NCBI GenBank assembly: GCA_938003565.1
Contig: CALKYB010000244.1
Span: forward strand, 1-5,340
DNA from: an uncultured bacterium
Lineage (GTDB): Bacteria; Bdellovibrionota_C; UBA2361; SZUA-149; CALKYB01
DNA: 5,340 bases
Direction of reading: 5' to 3'
Shown piece by piece: positions 1 through 5,340 of the stretch (positions are counted from its first letter, which is position 1; each line of letters starts with the position of its first letter). Below the pieces are notes generated by a model that worked only from the letters and a program-made list of their open reading frames with translations, was not told the origin of the DNA and searched no databases. A program made the position numbers and the translations under genes.

Positions 1-2
1 GT

Positions 3-3000
3 ATGAGTGTCCACAAAAGTTTTAAGGGACTCTTTCCACATGCTACTAGAAAAGCACCTGACCAGGCAGTTGCCAGTGGGCAAACGATTCCGTTTATACT
101 GAACCATTTTGACTACCGCGAAATTGATCAAGCGACTAGTCAGGCTTGTGACAAGATAGATACAAGTGTTTTTGAGTATGTTGGTTTGTCAACTGGCGTG
201 AGAACCGACACAGACTATGGATTCAATGATAATCGTAGTTTCAATCCAAGTATGGAAATCTGGGGAGGAACGCCAACGTTTTATGCGCAAGATGGAGCGC
301 CCTTTACGTCCTTTCTTTACTCAACAGAGCCTCATCCGACTTTGGCTGAACAAAGAGATGATACCTGTGATGATGATGTAGACGGTGATGGGCAGGTAAA
401 TATTATGGATGCTTCCGGGGCTGAATCCAACCCTGGAAATCCTGTTGACTGGTATGAAGATGCTAGTCTCGTGCCAGGTGGTCCCGCTGCTGTTACAAAA
501 ATTAGGCAGGAAGTAGTCTATGACAAGACTTTTGTTAAAGGCCTTTCTCCGGACCAAACGAATTGGGCGATTGCTGTAACCCATTTAGTAAAAGTTAAAA
601 ATACTGCCGTAGGATATGGTCCTAACAACTATCTTCCTAATTTTATGACTTATCGTTATGATAATGGAGATGGAGTCTTTAATACTTGGAGAAATTCTTC
701 CGGCGTTCCTATTGATCCTGCTAATGTTAACTTTTCTCTTGCCGCAGTATATGCGGATAGAATGACGTTGGTTCCCTCAGGACACTCAATCGTAAAATAC
801 ACTGACCCTAGAGGCATTAAAGTTGTAAGGGGTGGAGATCTAGTTGATTTTATAATTGAACCAGGCGTTTTTGGCTTATGGGATTCGTCTATTAGTACGG
901 CTCAGATAACAGATCCTCTTCCTACAGGTACGTCTTATGTTCTTGGCAGTGAGTTGTTTTCAGTCGATGGAGGAACGACCTGGCTTAATTATGATGATTA
1001 CGCAGCGTCCTCGCCTGCGATAACGGTGACCAGTGCAGCTAACTCTAATCCGGCATCATTAGCCTGGGATTTTGGCAGTGTTGATCCAGGCGAGCAACTT
1101 CCGCTAATCAAGTATACTATTTTTGTAGATCCGGAACGTGTTTCAGGTGATTTTCTTAACACTGCGGTTATCCAATCTGATATTGGAGCTGACGATGATG
1201 GCGATGGCTCGTCAGATCCTAAATCCTCTGCTTATGAATTAACAATTCTACCTGAGTTTGGACTGGATGTTTCAAAATACAATCGTCAAGATGTTTATAG
1301 TGTAGCTAGTCCGTTTTGGTTTGACATAATTTATAAGAATCTTGGTGGAGAGGATTACGGTTCTGGAGATTTTATTGATATTCTCCCTTTTAATGGGGAT
1401 GGTTCAGGACTACTAACGTCAGGAGTTGCTAGTACGCGATTACCAGAGTCTATTTTTGATGGAGTTTTCGAAATCACAGAGATAGTTGGTTCAAATGGCG
1501 AGACATTTTTTGCGACAAGTGCTGATCCTGCAACTCTTGTCTCAGATCCTTGTCACGAGGATAATCAACCAGCAGGTTATTCTCCTGTTGTAGGTGATTT
1601 ATGTTTTGAATACTACACTAATAACGGCGGAGCCTTTGCTGGTGGCAGTGCAGTAGGAACAGGCCTCATTACTTGGGATTTATGTACGGCCTTAGCTCCC
1701 CCAACATGTGGTGTAATCACCCCTGAATCAATAACTGCAATTAGGTTTACTACACCCTCAATTCCAACAAGTGCGGGTGGAAGTACTGTCAGTTTTGAAA
1801 TCACTCCAATTGGAAATTTAGGTGGAGTGCCAGACATTGATGCATTAAGCAATGTAACAGCACTCTCAACTGGTAATATCTATACAAATACCTTTGGTGG
1901 ACGAATTCCTGAAATATCGCTTAATGTTATTTCTAATGATGTGAGTGTCACCATGATCTCCGGATCTATAGGTAATTATATTTGGTTTGATCTAAGTAAT
2001 GATGGCGTTCAGGACGCAGGAGAGCCGCCGCTTGAGAATGTTGAAGTTGCACTTACTGATGGTGCTGGTAGCCCAGTTTACATAGACCCAATTACAGGAG
2101 CTGTCGTTCCATCGACTTGGCCAGGTGCAATTCCCTATGTCGTTCAAACGGATAGTAATGGAGAATACATATTTGAGAATCTGCCGCCAGGGAACTACAA
2201 CGTAACTATTAATCCGACCACCTTACCTCCTGCAATGGCCAGTACAGCAGATCCTGATGGTGGTGCTGATAATACAAGTGCCTACACTCTTTTAGAAGAA
2301 TTTAGTGGGGCTGGGGTACTACTTGATATTGAAGACAATGATACCCAAGACTTTGGCTACTTTGTTCCGCCTTCCTCTCTTGGAGACACTGTTTGGATTG
2401 ACACCAACATGGATGGAATTAATGATCCTTCCGAGAGTGGAATCGAAGGAGTTGTCGTTACGTTGTTTTGTTTCGGACCAGATGGATTGCTCGGGGGTGG
2501 AGATGACTTAACATATACCACGATGACTGATGCTAGTGGTAACTACCTCTTCTCAAATTTACTACCGTACGACTATCAAGTTCAATTTACTCCTCCAGCA
2601 GGTTACTCATTTAGTCCGAATGGTGCAGGTGGTGATAGCACCTTGGATAGTGATGTGGATCCGTTTACTGGGGTGACACCAGTGATTTCAATTGGAGTAA
2701 GTGAAGATATAACTGACGTGGATGCTGGCTTGGTACTTGACCCAACAGTTGCAAGTCTTGGTGATAATGTATGGTTTGATGCAGATGGAGACGGTATTCA
2801 AGGACCTGGCGAGAGTGGGATTCCAGGGGTTGTTGTTACAGCGACATATTTTGGCCCTGACGGATTGCCGGGTGGAGGTGATGATGAAGTGTTCACATTA
2901 ACTACAGATGCCAATGGTAACTACTTATTTACTAACCTTCCTCCGGGAGATTATAAGGTAACATTTGCTCCACCGGTAGGTTTTGAATTTACCAGTAATG

Positions 3001-4532
3001 ATATTGGAGGAGATGATACTCTCGATAGTGACGCAGATCCGCTAACGGGAATGTCGCCTGTAGTAAGTTTAGCCGCTGGAGATATTAATCTAACTGTAGA
3101 CGCAGGTTTAGTTGAGATCCCAGTTCCGGAAGATGGATTCGCAACTGTTCAGTGGAACGGATTTTGTGACCAACAGAATTTCGTAACAATGACTAACACC
3201 TGTTTTGACCCAGTCGCAGTTACAATAGCTCTATATGGATCAGCTGGAGGGTTGCTCTCTTCGGAAGTTATTACCCTTCAAGCGGGGCAGCAAATAGATC
3301 ATTCCATCAACGCGATGGCAGGTTTTAGTATGTTCGACTATGGCAGGGCAGATCTTCTTTCGATGCCAGGAGGATGTATTACGGGTGATATGGGTCTGTT
3401 TGCTCCAATAGGTGATGGTCAAGGTCAGTTTTTCTCCACCTCACTAGAAGATGATTCTCTAGGTGGACAAGCAAATCTTTTTGCAATGTCTGATGGTTCA
3501 ATGAGTAATGCCTGTTATACCGGGTTTAACACTTTCCAACCAAGCCTTGACCCAGATGATCAATTCTATCCTACAACGCATTATTTGCAGCTGGTTAACT
3601 TAGAGAGAGAAGGTAAGCTTGCTTTTACGATAAAGCGTTACGATATGTTGGGAGCTGAAATATCTTCTGAGCAAGTTATACTGGAGCCAGGAGCAAGGCA
3701 GGATGTCTCCGCTGGTCATGAGGATGGAGAACTAAACCGTTACGGAGTTGTCGAAGTTATACCATCGGTAGCAGGAGCGGATTACACTGCTCAGATGTTT
3801 AGATACGGAGTTGATTCCTCAACGATAGATGGGGAGCGGATGAGTTCCTTTTCTCTAGCCGATAGTTGCTCAGTTGGAGAATCAGGAGTTCAGTATGTTG
3901 CAGTCTCCCGCGGTGCTGGAGCTTCAAATTGGTTAGAGCTTCATAATATCAACCGTGCTCCTGAGACTGTAAGCGTAAATGTTTACTCTAATACTGGTGG
4001 TCAAGTAGGAACTTATAGTTTTACTCTAGAAGCACTACAGTCCGTGCACTTTGATGCTGGAGAAGGGCTGTTGGCCGGAGAATCTGGAGTTGCTGAAGTT
4101 AGAGGTAATAATAGTAGTAGACTGTTAGCTAAGAGCACCTCTTATGTATACCGAGCAGATGGAAAAATATTGACTTCTGAGACATTAAGCGGTCACAAGC
4201 CTATCGGCTTAGAGGCAACAGGTTCTTATAACAGTTTTCGTAACCAACTAAACTGGCTGCGTTTGTTTAACGTGAGTAGTTCTGATGTCACTGTGACAGT
4301 TGTAGGCTACAGTCAGCTAACAAATGAAGAGCTAGGTCGAGAAGAGGTGAGTCTTGGAGGTTTAAGTGGAAGAGACTTGAACTTAAATGCTATATTTAAT
4401 CTTGGTAATACTGAAGTTGGTCGAGTAAGAATAGTGTCCTCTAAGTCGGGTGTAGTTGTTTCTGATATAGTTCGAGTGCAGCATGACGATTTGATGCAGT
4501 TAGAGGCTATTGAGACTTTTGAGGTTAACTAA
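3..4532 (+). CDS. Large modular surface protein with SdrD_B repeats, 5'-partial
   Basis: The reading frame is open from the left edge to the TAA at 4530-4532, giving at least 1509 residues. The first visible ATG (position 3) is followed by a polar sequence with no signal peptide, although the protein looks extracellular, so the true start is probably upstream. Regions by residue: 1-256 unassigned, with an EF-hand-like loop at 125-136; about 265-415 and 421-650 DUF11-like beta-sandwich stretches, the first ending near a second Asp-rich patch (397-405); 655-786, 791-911 and 917-1037 SdrD_B-type repeats; 1060-1496 four beta-rich units. The C-terminus (ETFEVN) has no LPXTG, membrane helix or recognisable sorting domain, so anchoring is not explained. 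Families with SdrD_B and DUF11 modules are usually calcium-stiffened stalks of adhesins or cell-surface proteins. That role is inferred here; no ligand or catalytic motif is visible. It is followed by its own terminator. The reading frame and domain class are sure; the function is not. Confidence 0.93.
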   Translation: MSVHKSFKGLFPHATRKAPDQAVASGQTIPFILNHFDYREIDQATSQACDKIDTSVFEYVGLSTGVRTDTDYGFNDNRSFNPSMEIWGGTPTFYAQDGAPFTSFLYSTEPHPTLAEQRDDTCDDDVDGDGQVNIMDASGAESNPGNPVDWYEDASLVPGGPAAVTKIRQEVVYDKTFVKGLSPDQTNWAIAVTHLVKVKNTAVGYGPNNYLPNFMTYRYDNGDGVFNTWRNSSGVPIDPANVNFSLAAVYADRMTLVPSGHSIVKYTDPRGIKVVRGGDLVDFIIEPGVFGLWDSSISTAQITDPLPTGTSYVLGSELFSVDGGTTWLNYDDYAASSPAITVTSAANSNPASLAWDFGSVDPGEQLPLIKYTIFVDPERVSGDFLNTAVIQSDIGADDDGDGSSDPKSSAYELTILPEFGLDVSKYNRQDVYSVASPFWFDIIYKNLGGEDYGSGDFIDILPFNGDGSGLLTSGVASTRLPESIFDGVFEITEIVGSNGETFFATSADPATLVSDPCHEDNQPAGYSPVVGDLCFEYYTNNGGAFAGGSAVGTGLITWDLCTALAPPTCGVITPESITAIRFTTPSIPTSAGGSTVSFEITPIGNLGGVPDIDALSNVTALSTGNIYTNTFGGRIPEISLNVISNDVSVTMISGSIGNYIWFDLSNDGVQDAGEPPLENVEVALTDGAGSPVYIDPITGAVVPSTWPGAIPYVVQTDSNGEYIFENLPPGNYNVTINPTTLPPAMASTADPDGGADNTSAYTLLEEFSGAGVLLDIEDNDTQDFGYFVPPSSLGDTVWIDTNMDGINDPSESGIEGVVVTLFCFGPDGLLGGGDDLTYTTMTDASGNYLFSNLLPYDYQVQFTPPAGYSFSPNGAGGDSTLDSDVDPFTGVTPVISIGVSEDITDVDAGLVLDPTVASLGDNVWFDADGDGIQGPGESGIPGVVVTATYFGPDGLPGGGDDEVFTLTTDANGNYLFTNLPPGDYKVTFAPPVGFEFTSNDIGGDDTLDSDADPLTGMSPVVSLAAGDINLTVDAGLVEIPVPEDGFATVQWNGFCDQQNFVTMTNTCFDPVAVTIALYGSAGGLLSSEVITLQAGQQIDHSINAMAGFSMFDYGRADLLSMPGGCITGDMGLFAPIGDGQGQFFSTSLEDDSLGGQANLFAMSDGSMSNACYTGFNTFQPSLDPDDQFYPTTHYLQLVNLEREGKLAFTIKRYDMLGAEISSEQVILEPGARQDVSAGHEDGELNRYGVVEVIPSVAGADYTAQMFRYGVDSSTIDGERMSSFSLADSCSVGESGVQYVAVSRGAGASNWLELHNINRAPETVSVNVYSNTGGQVGTYSFTLEALQSVHFDAGEGLLAGESGVAEVRGNNSSRLLAKSTSYVYRADGKILTSETLSGHKPIGLEATGSYNSFRNQLNWLRLFNVSSSDVTVTVVGYSQLTNEELGREEVSLGGLSGRDLNLNAIFNLGNTEVGRVRIVSSKSGVVVSDIVRVQHDDLMQLEAIETFEVN
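375..410 (+). other. EF-hand/dockerin-like calcium loop (residues 125-136)
   Basis: The encoded 12-residue stretch DVDGDGQVNIMD has Asp at loop positions 1, 3, 5 and 12, Gly at 6, a hydrophobic residue at 8 and Asn at 9. This is the canonical EF-hand loop and is very close to one half of a type I dockerin. Only one such loop is seen here, whereas a true dockerin has two about 20-30 residues apart, so calcium binding is likely but a cohesin partner is not supported. Confidence 0.65.
795..1256 (+). other. DUF11-like beta-sandwich region
   Basis: Residues 265 to about 418 begin with a Lys-Tyr-Thr-Asp-Pro stretch, then a Val-rich 'GGDLVDFII' strand, an 'ITDPLPTGTSYV' segment, and a closing part with 'LAWDFGSVDPGE' and 'NTAVIQSD'. 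This order (K...GD.V.F.I...DPLP.G..., W..G...PG......V.......NTA) is the usual signature of DUF11-type conserved repeats in bacterial surface proteins. A second, weaker copy starts at residue 421 (LDVSKYN...) and runs to about 650. Boundaries are approximate. Confidence 0.6.
1965..2360 (+). repeat. SdrD_B-type repeat 1 (residues 655-786)
   Basis: It opens with SIGNYIWFDLSNDGVQDAGE, the hallmark start of SdrD_B / Cna_B-like domains (G.x.W.D.n.DG.qd.gE). It continues with a V-V-L-type strand, the 'TDSNGEYIFENLPPGNYNV' turn, and the Asp-rich 'DPDGG.DN' segment, and closes with 'QDFGY'. It is the most diverged of the three copies and carries a longer insert before the TDSNG turn. These domains bind calcium and act as rigid spacers in known surface proteins. 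Confidence 0.9.
2373..2735 (+). repeat. SdrD_B-type repeat 2 (residues 791-911)
   Basis: It begins SLGDTVWIDTNMDG, has the turn 'TDASGNYLFSNLLPYDY' and the acidic 'DSTLDSDVDP' segment, and closes with VDAGLV. The key Trp is 137 residues after that of repeat 1. In the LPPGDY turn, the usual Pro-Gly is replaced (LLPYDY). Identity with repeat 3 is about 61 percent by hand count, pointing to a fairly recent duplication. Confidence 0.92.
2751..3113 (+). repeat. SdrD_B-type repeat 3 (residues 917-1037)
   Basis: It begins SLGDNVWFDADGDG, has the canonical turn 'TDANGNYLFTNLPPGDY' and acidic 'DDTLDSDADP' segment, and closes with VDAGLV like repeat 2. The key Trp lies 126 residues after that of repeat 2. 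It is joined to the C-terminal block by a short Pro-containing linker (residues 1038-1043). Confidence 0.92.
3180..3419 (+). repeat. C-terminal beta unit 1 (residues 1060-1139)
   Basis: First of four divergent units. It shows 'FVTMTN' in the position of the W-L-x-L-x-N opening, then alternating strands 'AVTIALYG', 'SSEVITLQAGQQ' and a 'YGRADLL' strand. It carries two Cys residues near its start (C1055 just before, and C1067) that could form a disulphide; this pair is absent from units 2-4. The family is not recognised; the repeat relation was found by eye. Confidence 0.55.
3582..3818 (+). repeat. C-terminal beta unit 2 (residues 1194-1272)
   Basis: It opens 'YLQLVN', continues 'LAFTIKRYD', 'SSEQVILEPGARQDVSAG', then 'YGVVEVIPS' and ends 'AQMFRYGVD'. 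The same order of motifs is found in units 3 and 4. About 54 residues without a clear copy separate it from unit 1. Confidence 0.6.
3930..4163 (+). repeat. C-terminal beta unit 3 (residues 1310-1387)
   Basis: It opens 'WLELHN', continues 'VSVNVYSNTGG', 'YSFTLEALQSVHFDAG', then 'SGVAEVRGN' and ends 'STSYVYRADG'. The opening Trp lies 108 residues before that of unit 4, and the unit length matches units 1, 2 and 4 within two residues. Confidence 0.62.
4254..4490 (+). repeat. C-terminal beta unit 4 (residues 1418-1496)
   Basis: It opens 'WLRLFN', continues 'VTVTVVGYS', 'EEVSLGGLSGRDLNL', then 'VGRVRIVSS' and ends 'SDIVRVQHDD', 13 residues before the stop codon. Because the protein stops directly after this unit, the four-unit block is the natural C-terminus and not a truncated one. 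Confidence 0.6.
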
Positions 4533-4566
4533 AATAGTTTTTTTAGAAAGTTTTGAAAGATTTATT

Positions 4567-4589
4567 AAGCCCGCTCTGACGGGTTTTTT
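4567..4589 (+). terminator. Rho-independent terminator after the large gene
   Basis: A CCCG/CGGG stem (4570-4573 with 4580-4583) around the six-base loop CTCTGA can be lengthened by AAG pairing with the first Ts, and is followed directly by six Ts (4584-4589). It starts 34 bases after the TAA stop. It should end the transcript of the large gene and so separates it from the gene at the right edge. Confidence 0.87.
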
Positions 4590-5001
4590 GAATTTATATT
4601 CTTAGTGTTTCACCATCCCCCGGGGAAAAGATTGTTTAGTACTGGAGATCTCAACTAGTGGGGGTATTTGCTCTGCCCACTATTGACTTCGGTATTGTAG
4701 TTGAAAATTTAAGTAGTGTATAAGCGGATATCTAGTCACGCTCTAAAGGGCTAAGCTACCTCTTTGCAAACGATATGGCTTACTATTAAGCATATTCTCC
4801 AGGCTGCCAATTTTGATCTCGACTACCTTTAGGCATACACCTGTGACAAGCTAGAAAAACAATGAGCCTGCAGCAGTAGAAACTGTACAATCGTTTGTCA
4901 GTACTTGAACTCCACCCCTATCATGTTCGAGACAGATCTGTAAGTGGTCTCTATAAATAGGATTACTGACTTCAATATCGACTGTTTAAAAATACATTGC
5001 T

Positions 5002-5165
5002 CTAGTGAGCTAAAATGTCGGTACCCGAAAAATTCCCTTCTAGTCCTACGTGAAGTAAAACAGCATCAAGGGCTTGCTGCCAAGGCACATCTAGAACCTT
5101 TAGGGTGACTTTTTTTATCTAAGCTCTCGGTTCTCTTGAATATTCAGATATTCAATATCTTTAAA
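5002..5165 (-). pseudogene. Decayed secretin STN-domain fragment (PilQ-like)
   Basis: Read on the minus strand, 5118 to 5002 encodes a 38-codon stretch containing VTLKVLDVPWQQALDAVL followed by a Gly-Leu, then an in-frame TAG. This closely follows the STN signature of PilQ-type type IV pilus secretins (VTL.L.(D/N)VPW.QALD..L...GL). Directly upstream in another frame, 5165 to 5118 reads FKDIEYLNIQENRELR. This resembles the start of the same domain (F.D.....LN.......) with the helix between the two strands missing. The two parts are separated by a TAA and a frame change next to a run of seven A. No secretin core follows. It is best read as a relic of a lost gene; a chance resemblance is possible because the match is short. 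Confidence 0.5.
5136..5160. repeat. Overlapping AT-rich inverted repeats
   Basis: An 8-bp perfect inverted repeat with a 4-base centre (TTGAATAT, TCAG, ATATTCAA; 5136-5155) overlaps a 7-bp perfect inverted repeat with a 1-base centre (AGATATT, C, AATATCT; 5146-5160). No T-run follows on either strand, so it is not a terminator. It lies about 40 bp upstream of the first palindromic operator and could be a further protein-binding site, or simply chance in AT-rich DNA. Confidence 0.4.
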
Positions 5166-5197
5166 TTCCTGTAAATACTCATTTTTGAAGACCGAAA

Positions 5198-5211
5198 TTA
5201 AACATGTTTAA
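5198..5211. promoter_or_regulatory. Palindromic operator, upstream copy
   Basis: TTAAACATGTTTAA is a perfect 14-bp palindrome ending 7 bases before the -35 element. An identical copy lies 50 bp further on. Length, perfect symmetry and placement fit the site of a dimeric helix-turn-helix repressor; the AAAC..GTTT half-sites are typical of several TetR-family operators, but the regulator is not in the window and its family is inferred. Confidence 0.72.
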
Positions 5212-5218
5212 AAATTCC

Positions 5219-5247
5219 TTGACATTTGCTGGGTGGGCGGTTAGTAT
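5219..5247 (+). promoter_or_regulatory. Sigma-70 type promoter
   Basis: A perfect -35 box TTGACA (5219-5224) and a -10 box TAGTAT (5242-5247, five of six consensus bases) are separated by exactly 17 bases. The predicted start of transcription is about 5254-5255, inside the second palindrome, leaving a leader of roughly 38 bases before the ATG at 5293. It points at the gene at the right edge. Confidence 0.85.
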
Positions 5248-5261
5248 TTAAACATGTTTAA
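5248..5261. promoter_or_regulatory. Palindromic operator, downstream copy
   Basis: This second TTAAACATGTTTAA is identical to the copy at 5198-5211. It abuts the -10 box and covers the predicted transcription start. A protein bound here would block RNA polymerase directly, which argues for repression rather than activation. Confidence 0.75.
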
Positions 5262-5280
5262 TAATTAAGACTACAGTATG

Positions 5281-5287
5281 AAAGGAG
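5281..5287 (+). promoter_or_regulatory. Ribosome binding site deciding the start at 5293
   Basis: AAAGGAG lies five bases before ATG 5293. An in-frame ATG at 5278 overlaps this site's upstream side and has no comparable Shine-Dalgarno sequence of its own, so 5293 is the preferred start. Confidence 0.85.
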
Positions 5288-5292
5288 TTCAA

Positions 5293-5340
5293 ATGATTGC
5301 AGTAACCACATACCTAACTTACCTCGCTATATCTGTTGGA
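5293..5340 (+). CDS. Start of a probable small membrane protein, 3'-partial
   Basis: Sixteen codons are visible before the right edge, MIAVTTYLTYLAISVG. They are hydrophobic with few charges, as expected for a first membrane helix or an uncleaved signal anchor. The start is set by the strong AAAGGAG five bases upstream. An alternative in-frame ATG at 5278 would add five residues (MKGVQ). The gene has its own promoter with two palindromic operators, so it is probably under tight repressor control and independent of the large gene upstream. The product family cannot be told from 16 residues. Confidence 0.75.
   Translation, partial: MIAVTTYLTYLAISVG

Larger units (their letters stand above)
4590..5197. 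other. Gap without an intact gene
   Basis: About 600 bases follow the terminator with no reading frame that has both a start with a ribosome binding site and a plausible length. Stops are frequent in all six frames. The only recognisable content is the decayed secretin-like stretch on the minus strand at 5002-5165. A minus-strand open stretch of 44 codons (4851-4985), bounded by TAA and TAG and lacking an ATG, matches nothing I know. No tRNA, rRNA, CRISPR or insertion sequence ends are seen. Confidence 0.6.

Noticed and set aside
321..584. Minus-strand open frame of 87 codons
   Set aside because: It lies wholly inside the large gene, has no ribosome binding site I can see, and its translation has no recognisable features.
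1613..1852. Minus-strand open frame of 79 codons
   Set aside because: It is antisense to the DUF11-like region of the large gene; its hydrophobic, Pro/Val-rich translation is what the opposite strand of Gly/Thr-rich coding sequence gives.
2305..2511. Plus-strand open frame of 68 codons in another phase
   Set aside because: It overlaps SdrD_B repeats 1 and 2, where the main frame carries clear domain motifs; it has no homology I recognise.
3240..3422. Minus-strand open frame of 60 codons
   Set aside because: It is antisense to C-terminal unit 1 and has no supporting signals.
4491..4532. Possible cell-wall or outer-membrane sorting signal at the C-terminus of the large protein
   Set aside because: There is no LPXTG, hydrophobic helix, terminal basic cluster or terminal aromatic pattern in the last residues.
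4617..4625. GC palindrome CCCCCGGGG shortly after the terminator
   Set aside because: It is too short to form a meaningful hairpin with a loop, no T-run follows and it has no partner copy.
4701..4724. Promoter-like pair TTGAAA and TATAAG
   Set aside because: The spacer is only 12 bases and no gene follows.

Overview
The window is moderately AT-rich bacterial DNA. It holds one very large gene that enters from the left edge (to 4532), a rho-independent terminator, about 0.6 kb with no intact gene, and the promoter, ribosome binding site and first 16 codons of a second gene that leaves at the right edge. The organism cannot be named. A Gram-negative host is suggested, weakly, by a decayed fragment resembling the STN domain of an outer-membrane secretin (PilQ type) and by the lack of an LPXTG sorting signal on the large surface-type protein.

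Left part (1-4532): a modular, acidic, Ser/Thr/Gly/Asp-rich protein of at least 1509 residues. In order it shows an unassigned N-terminal region with one EF-hand/dockerin-like calcium loop, two DUF11-like beta-sandwich stretches, three SdrD_B-type (Cna_B-like) repeats, and a C-terminal block of four divergent units of 78-80 residues. There is no signal peptide at the first visible ATG, so the gene very probably begins upstream of the window. It is most simply read as an exported, calcium-stabilised stalk or adhesin-like surface protein. Nothing visible shows a ligand or an enzymatic activity.

Middle part (4533-5197): the large gene ends at a terminator (4567-4589). No intact gene follows. On the minus strand at 5002-5165 is a short, frame-disrupted stretch that reads like the STN domain of a secretin. 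The rest is not recognisable.

Right part (5198-5340): two identical perfect 14-bp palindromes lie exactly 50 bp apart, centre to centre, and bracket a near-consensus sigma-70 promoter. This looks like a compact repressor-controlled promoter for the gene that starts at 5293 and begins with a hydrophobic, membrane-type N-terminus. The large gene and this gene are separate transcription units. I see no sign of a multi-gene novel system; the most distinctive items are the twin-operator promoter, the four-unit C-terminal block and the secretin fragment.
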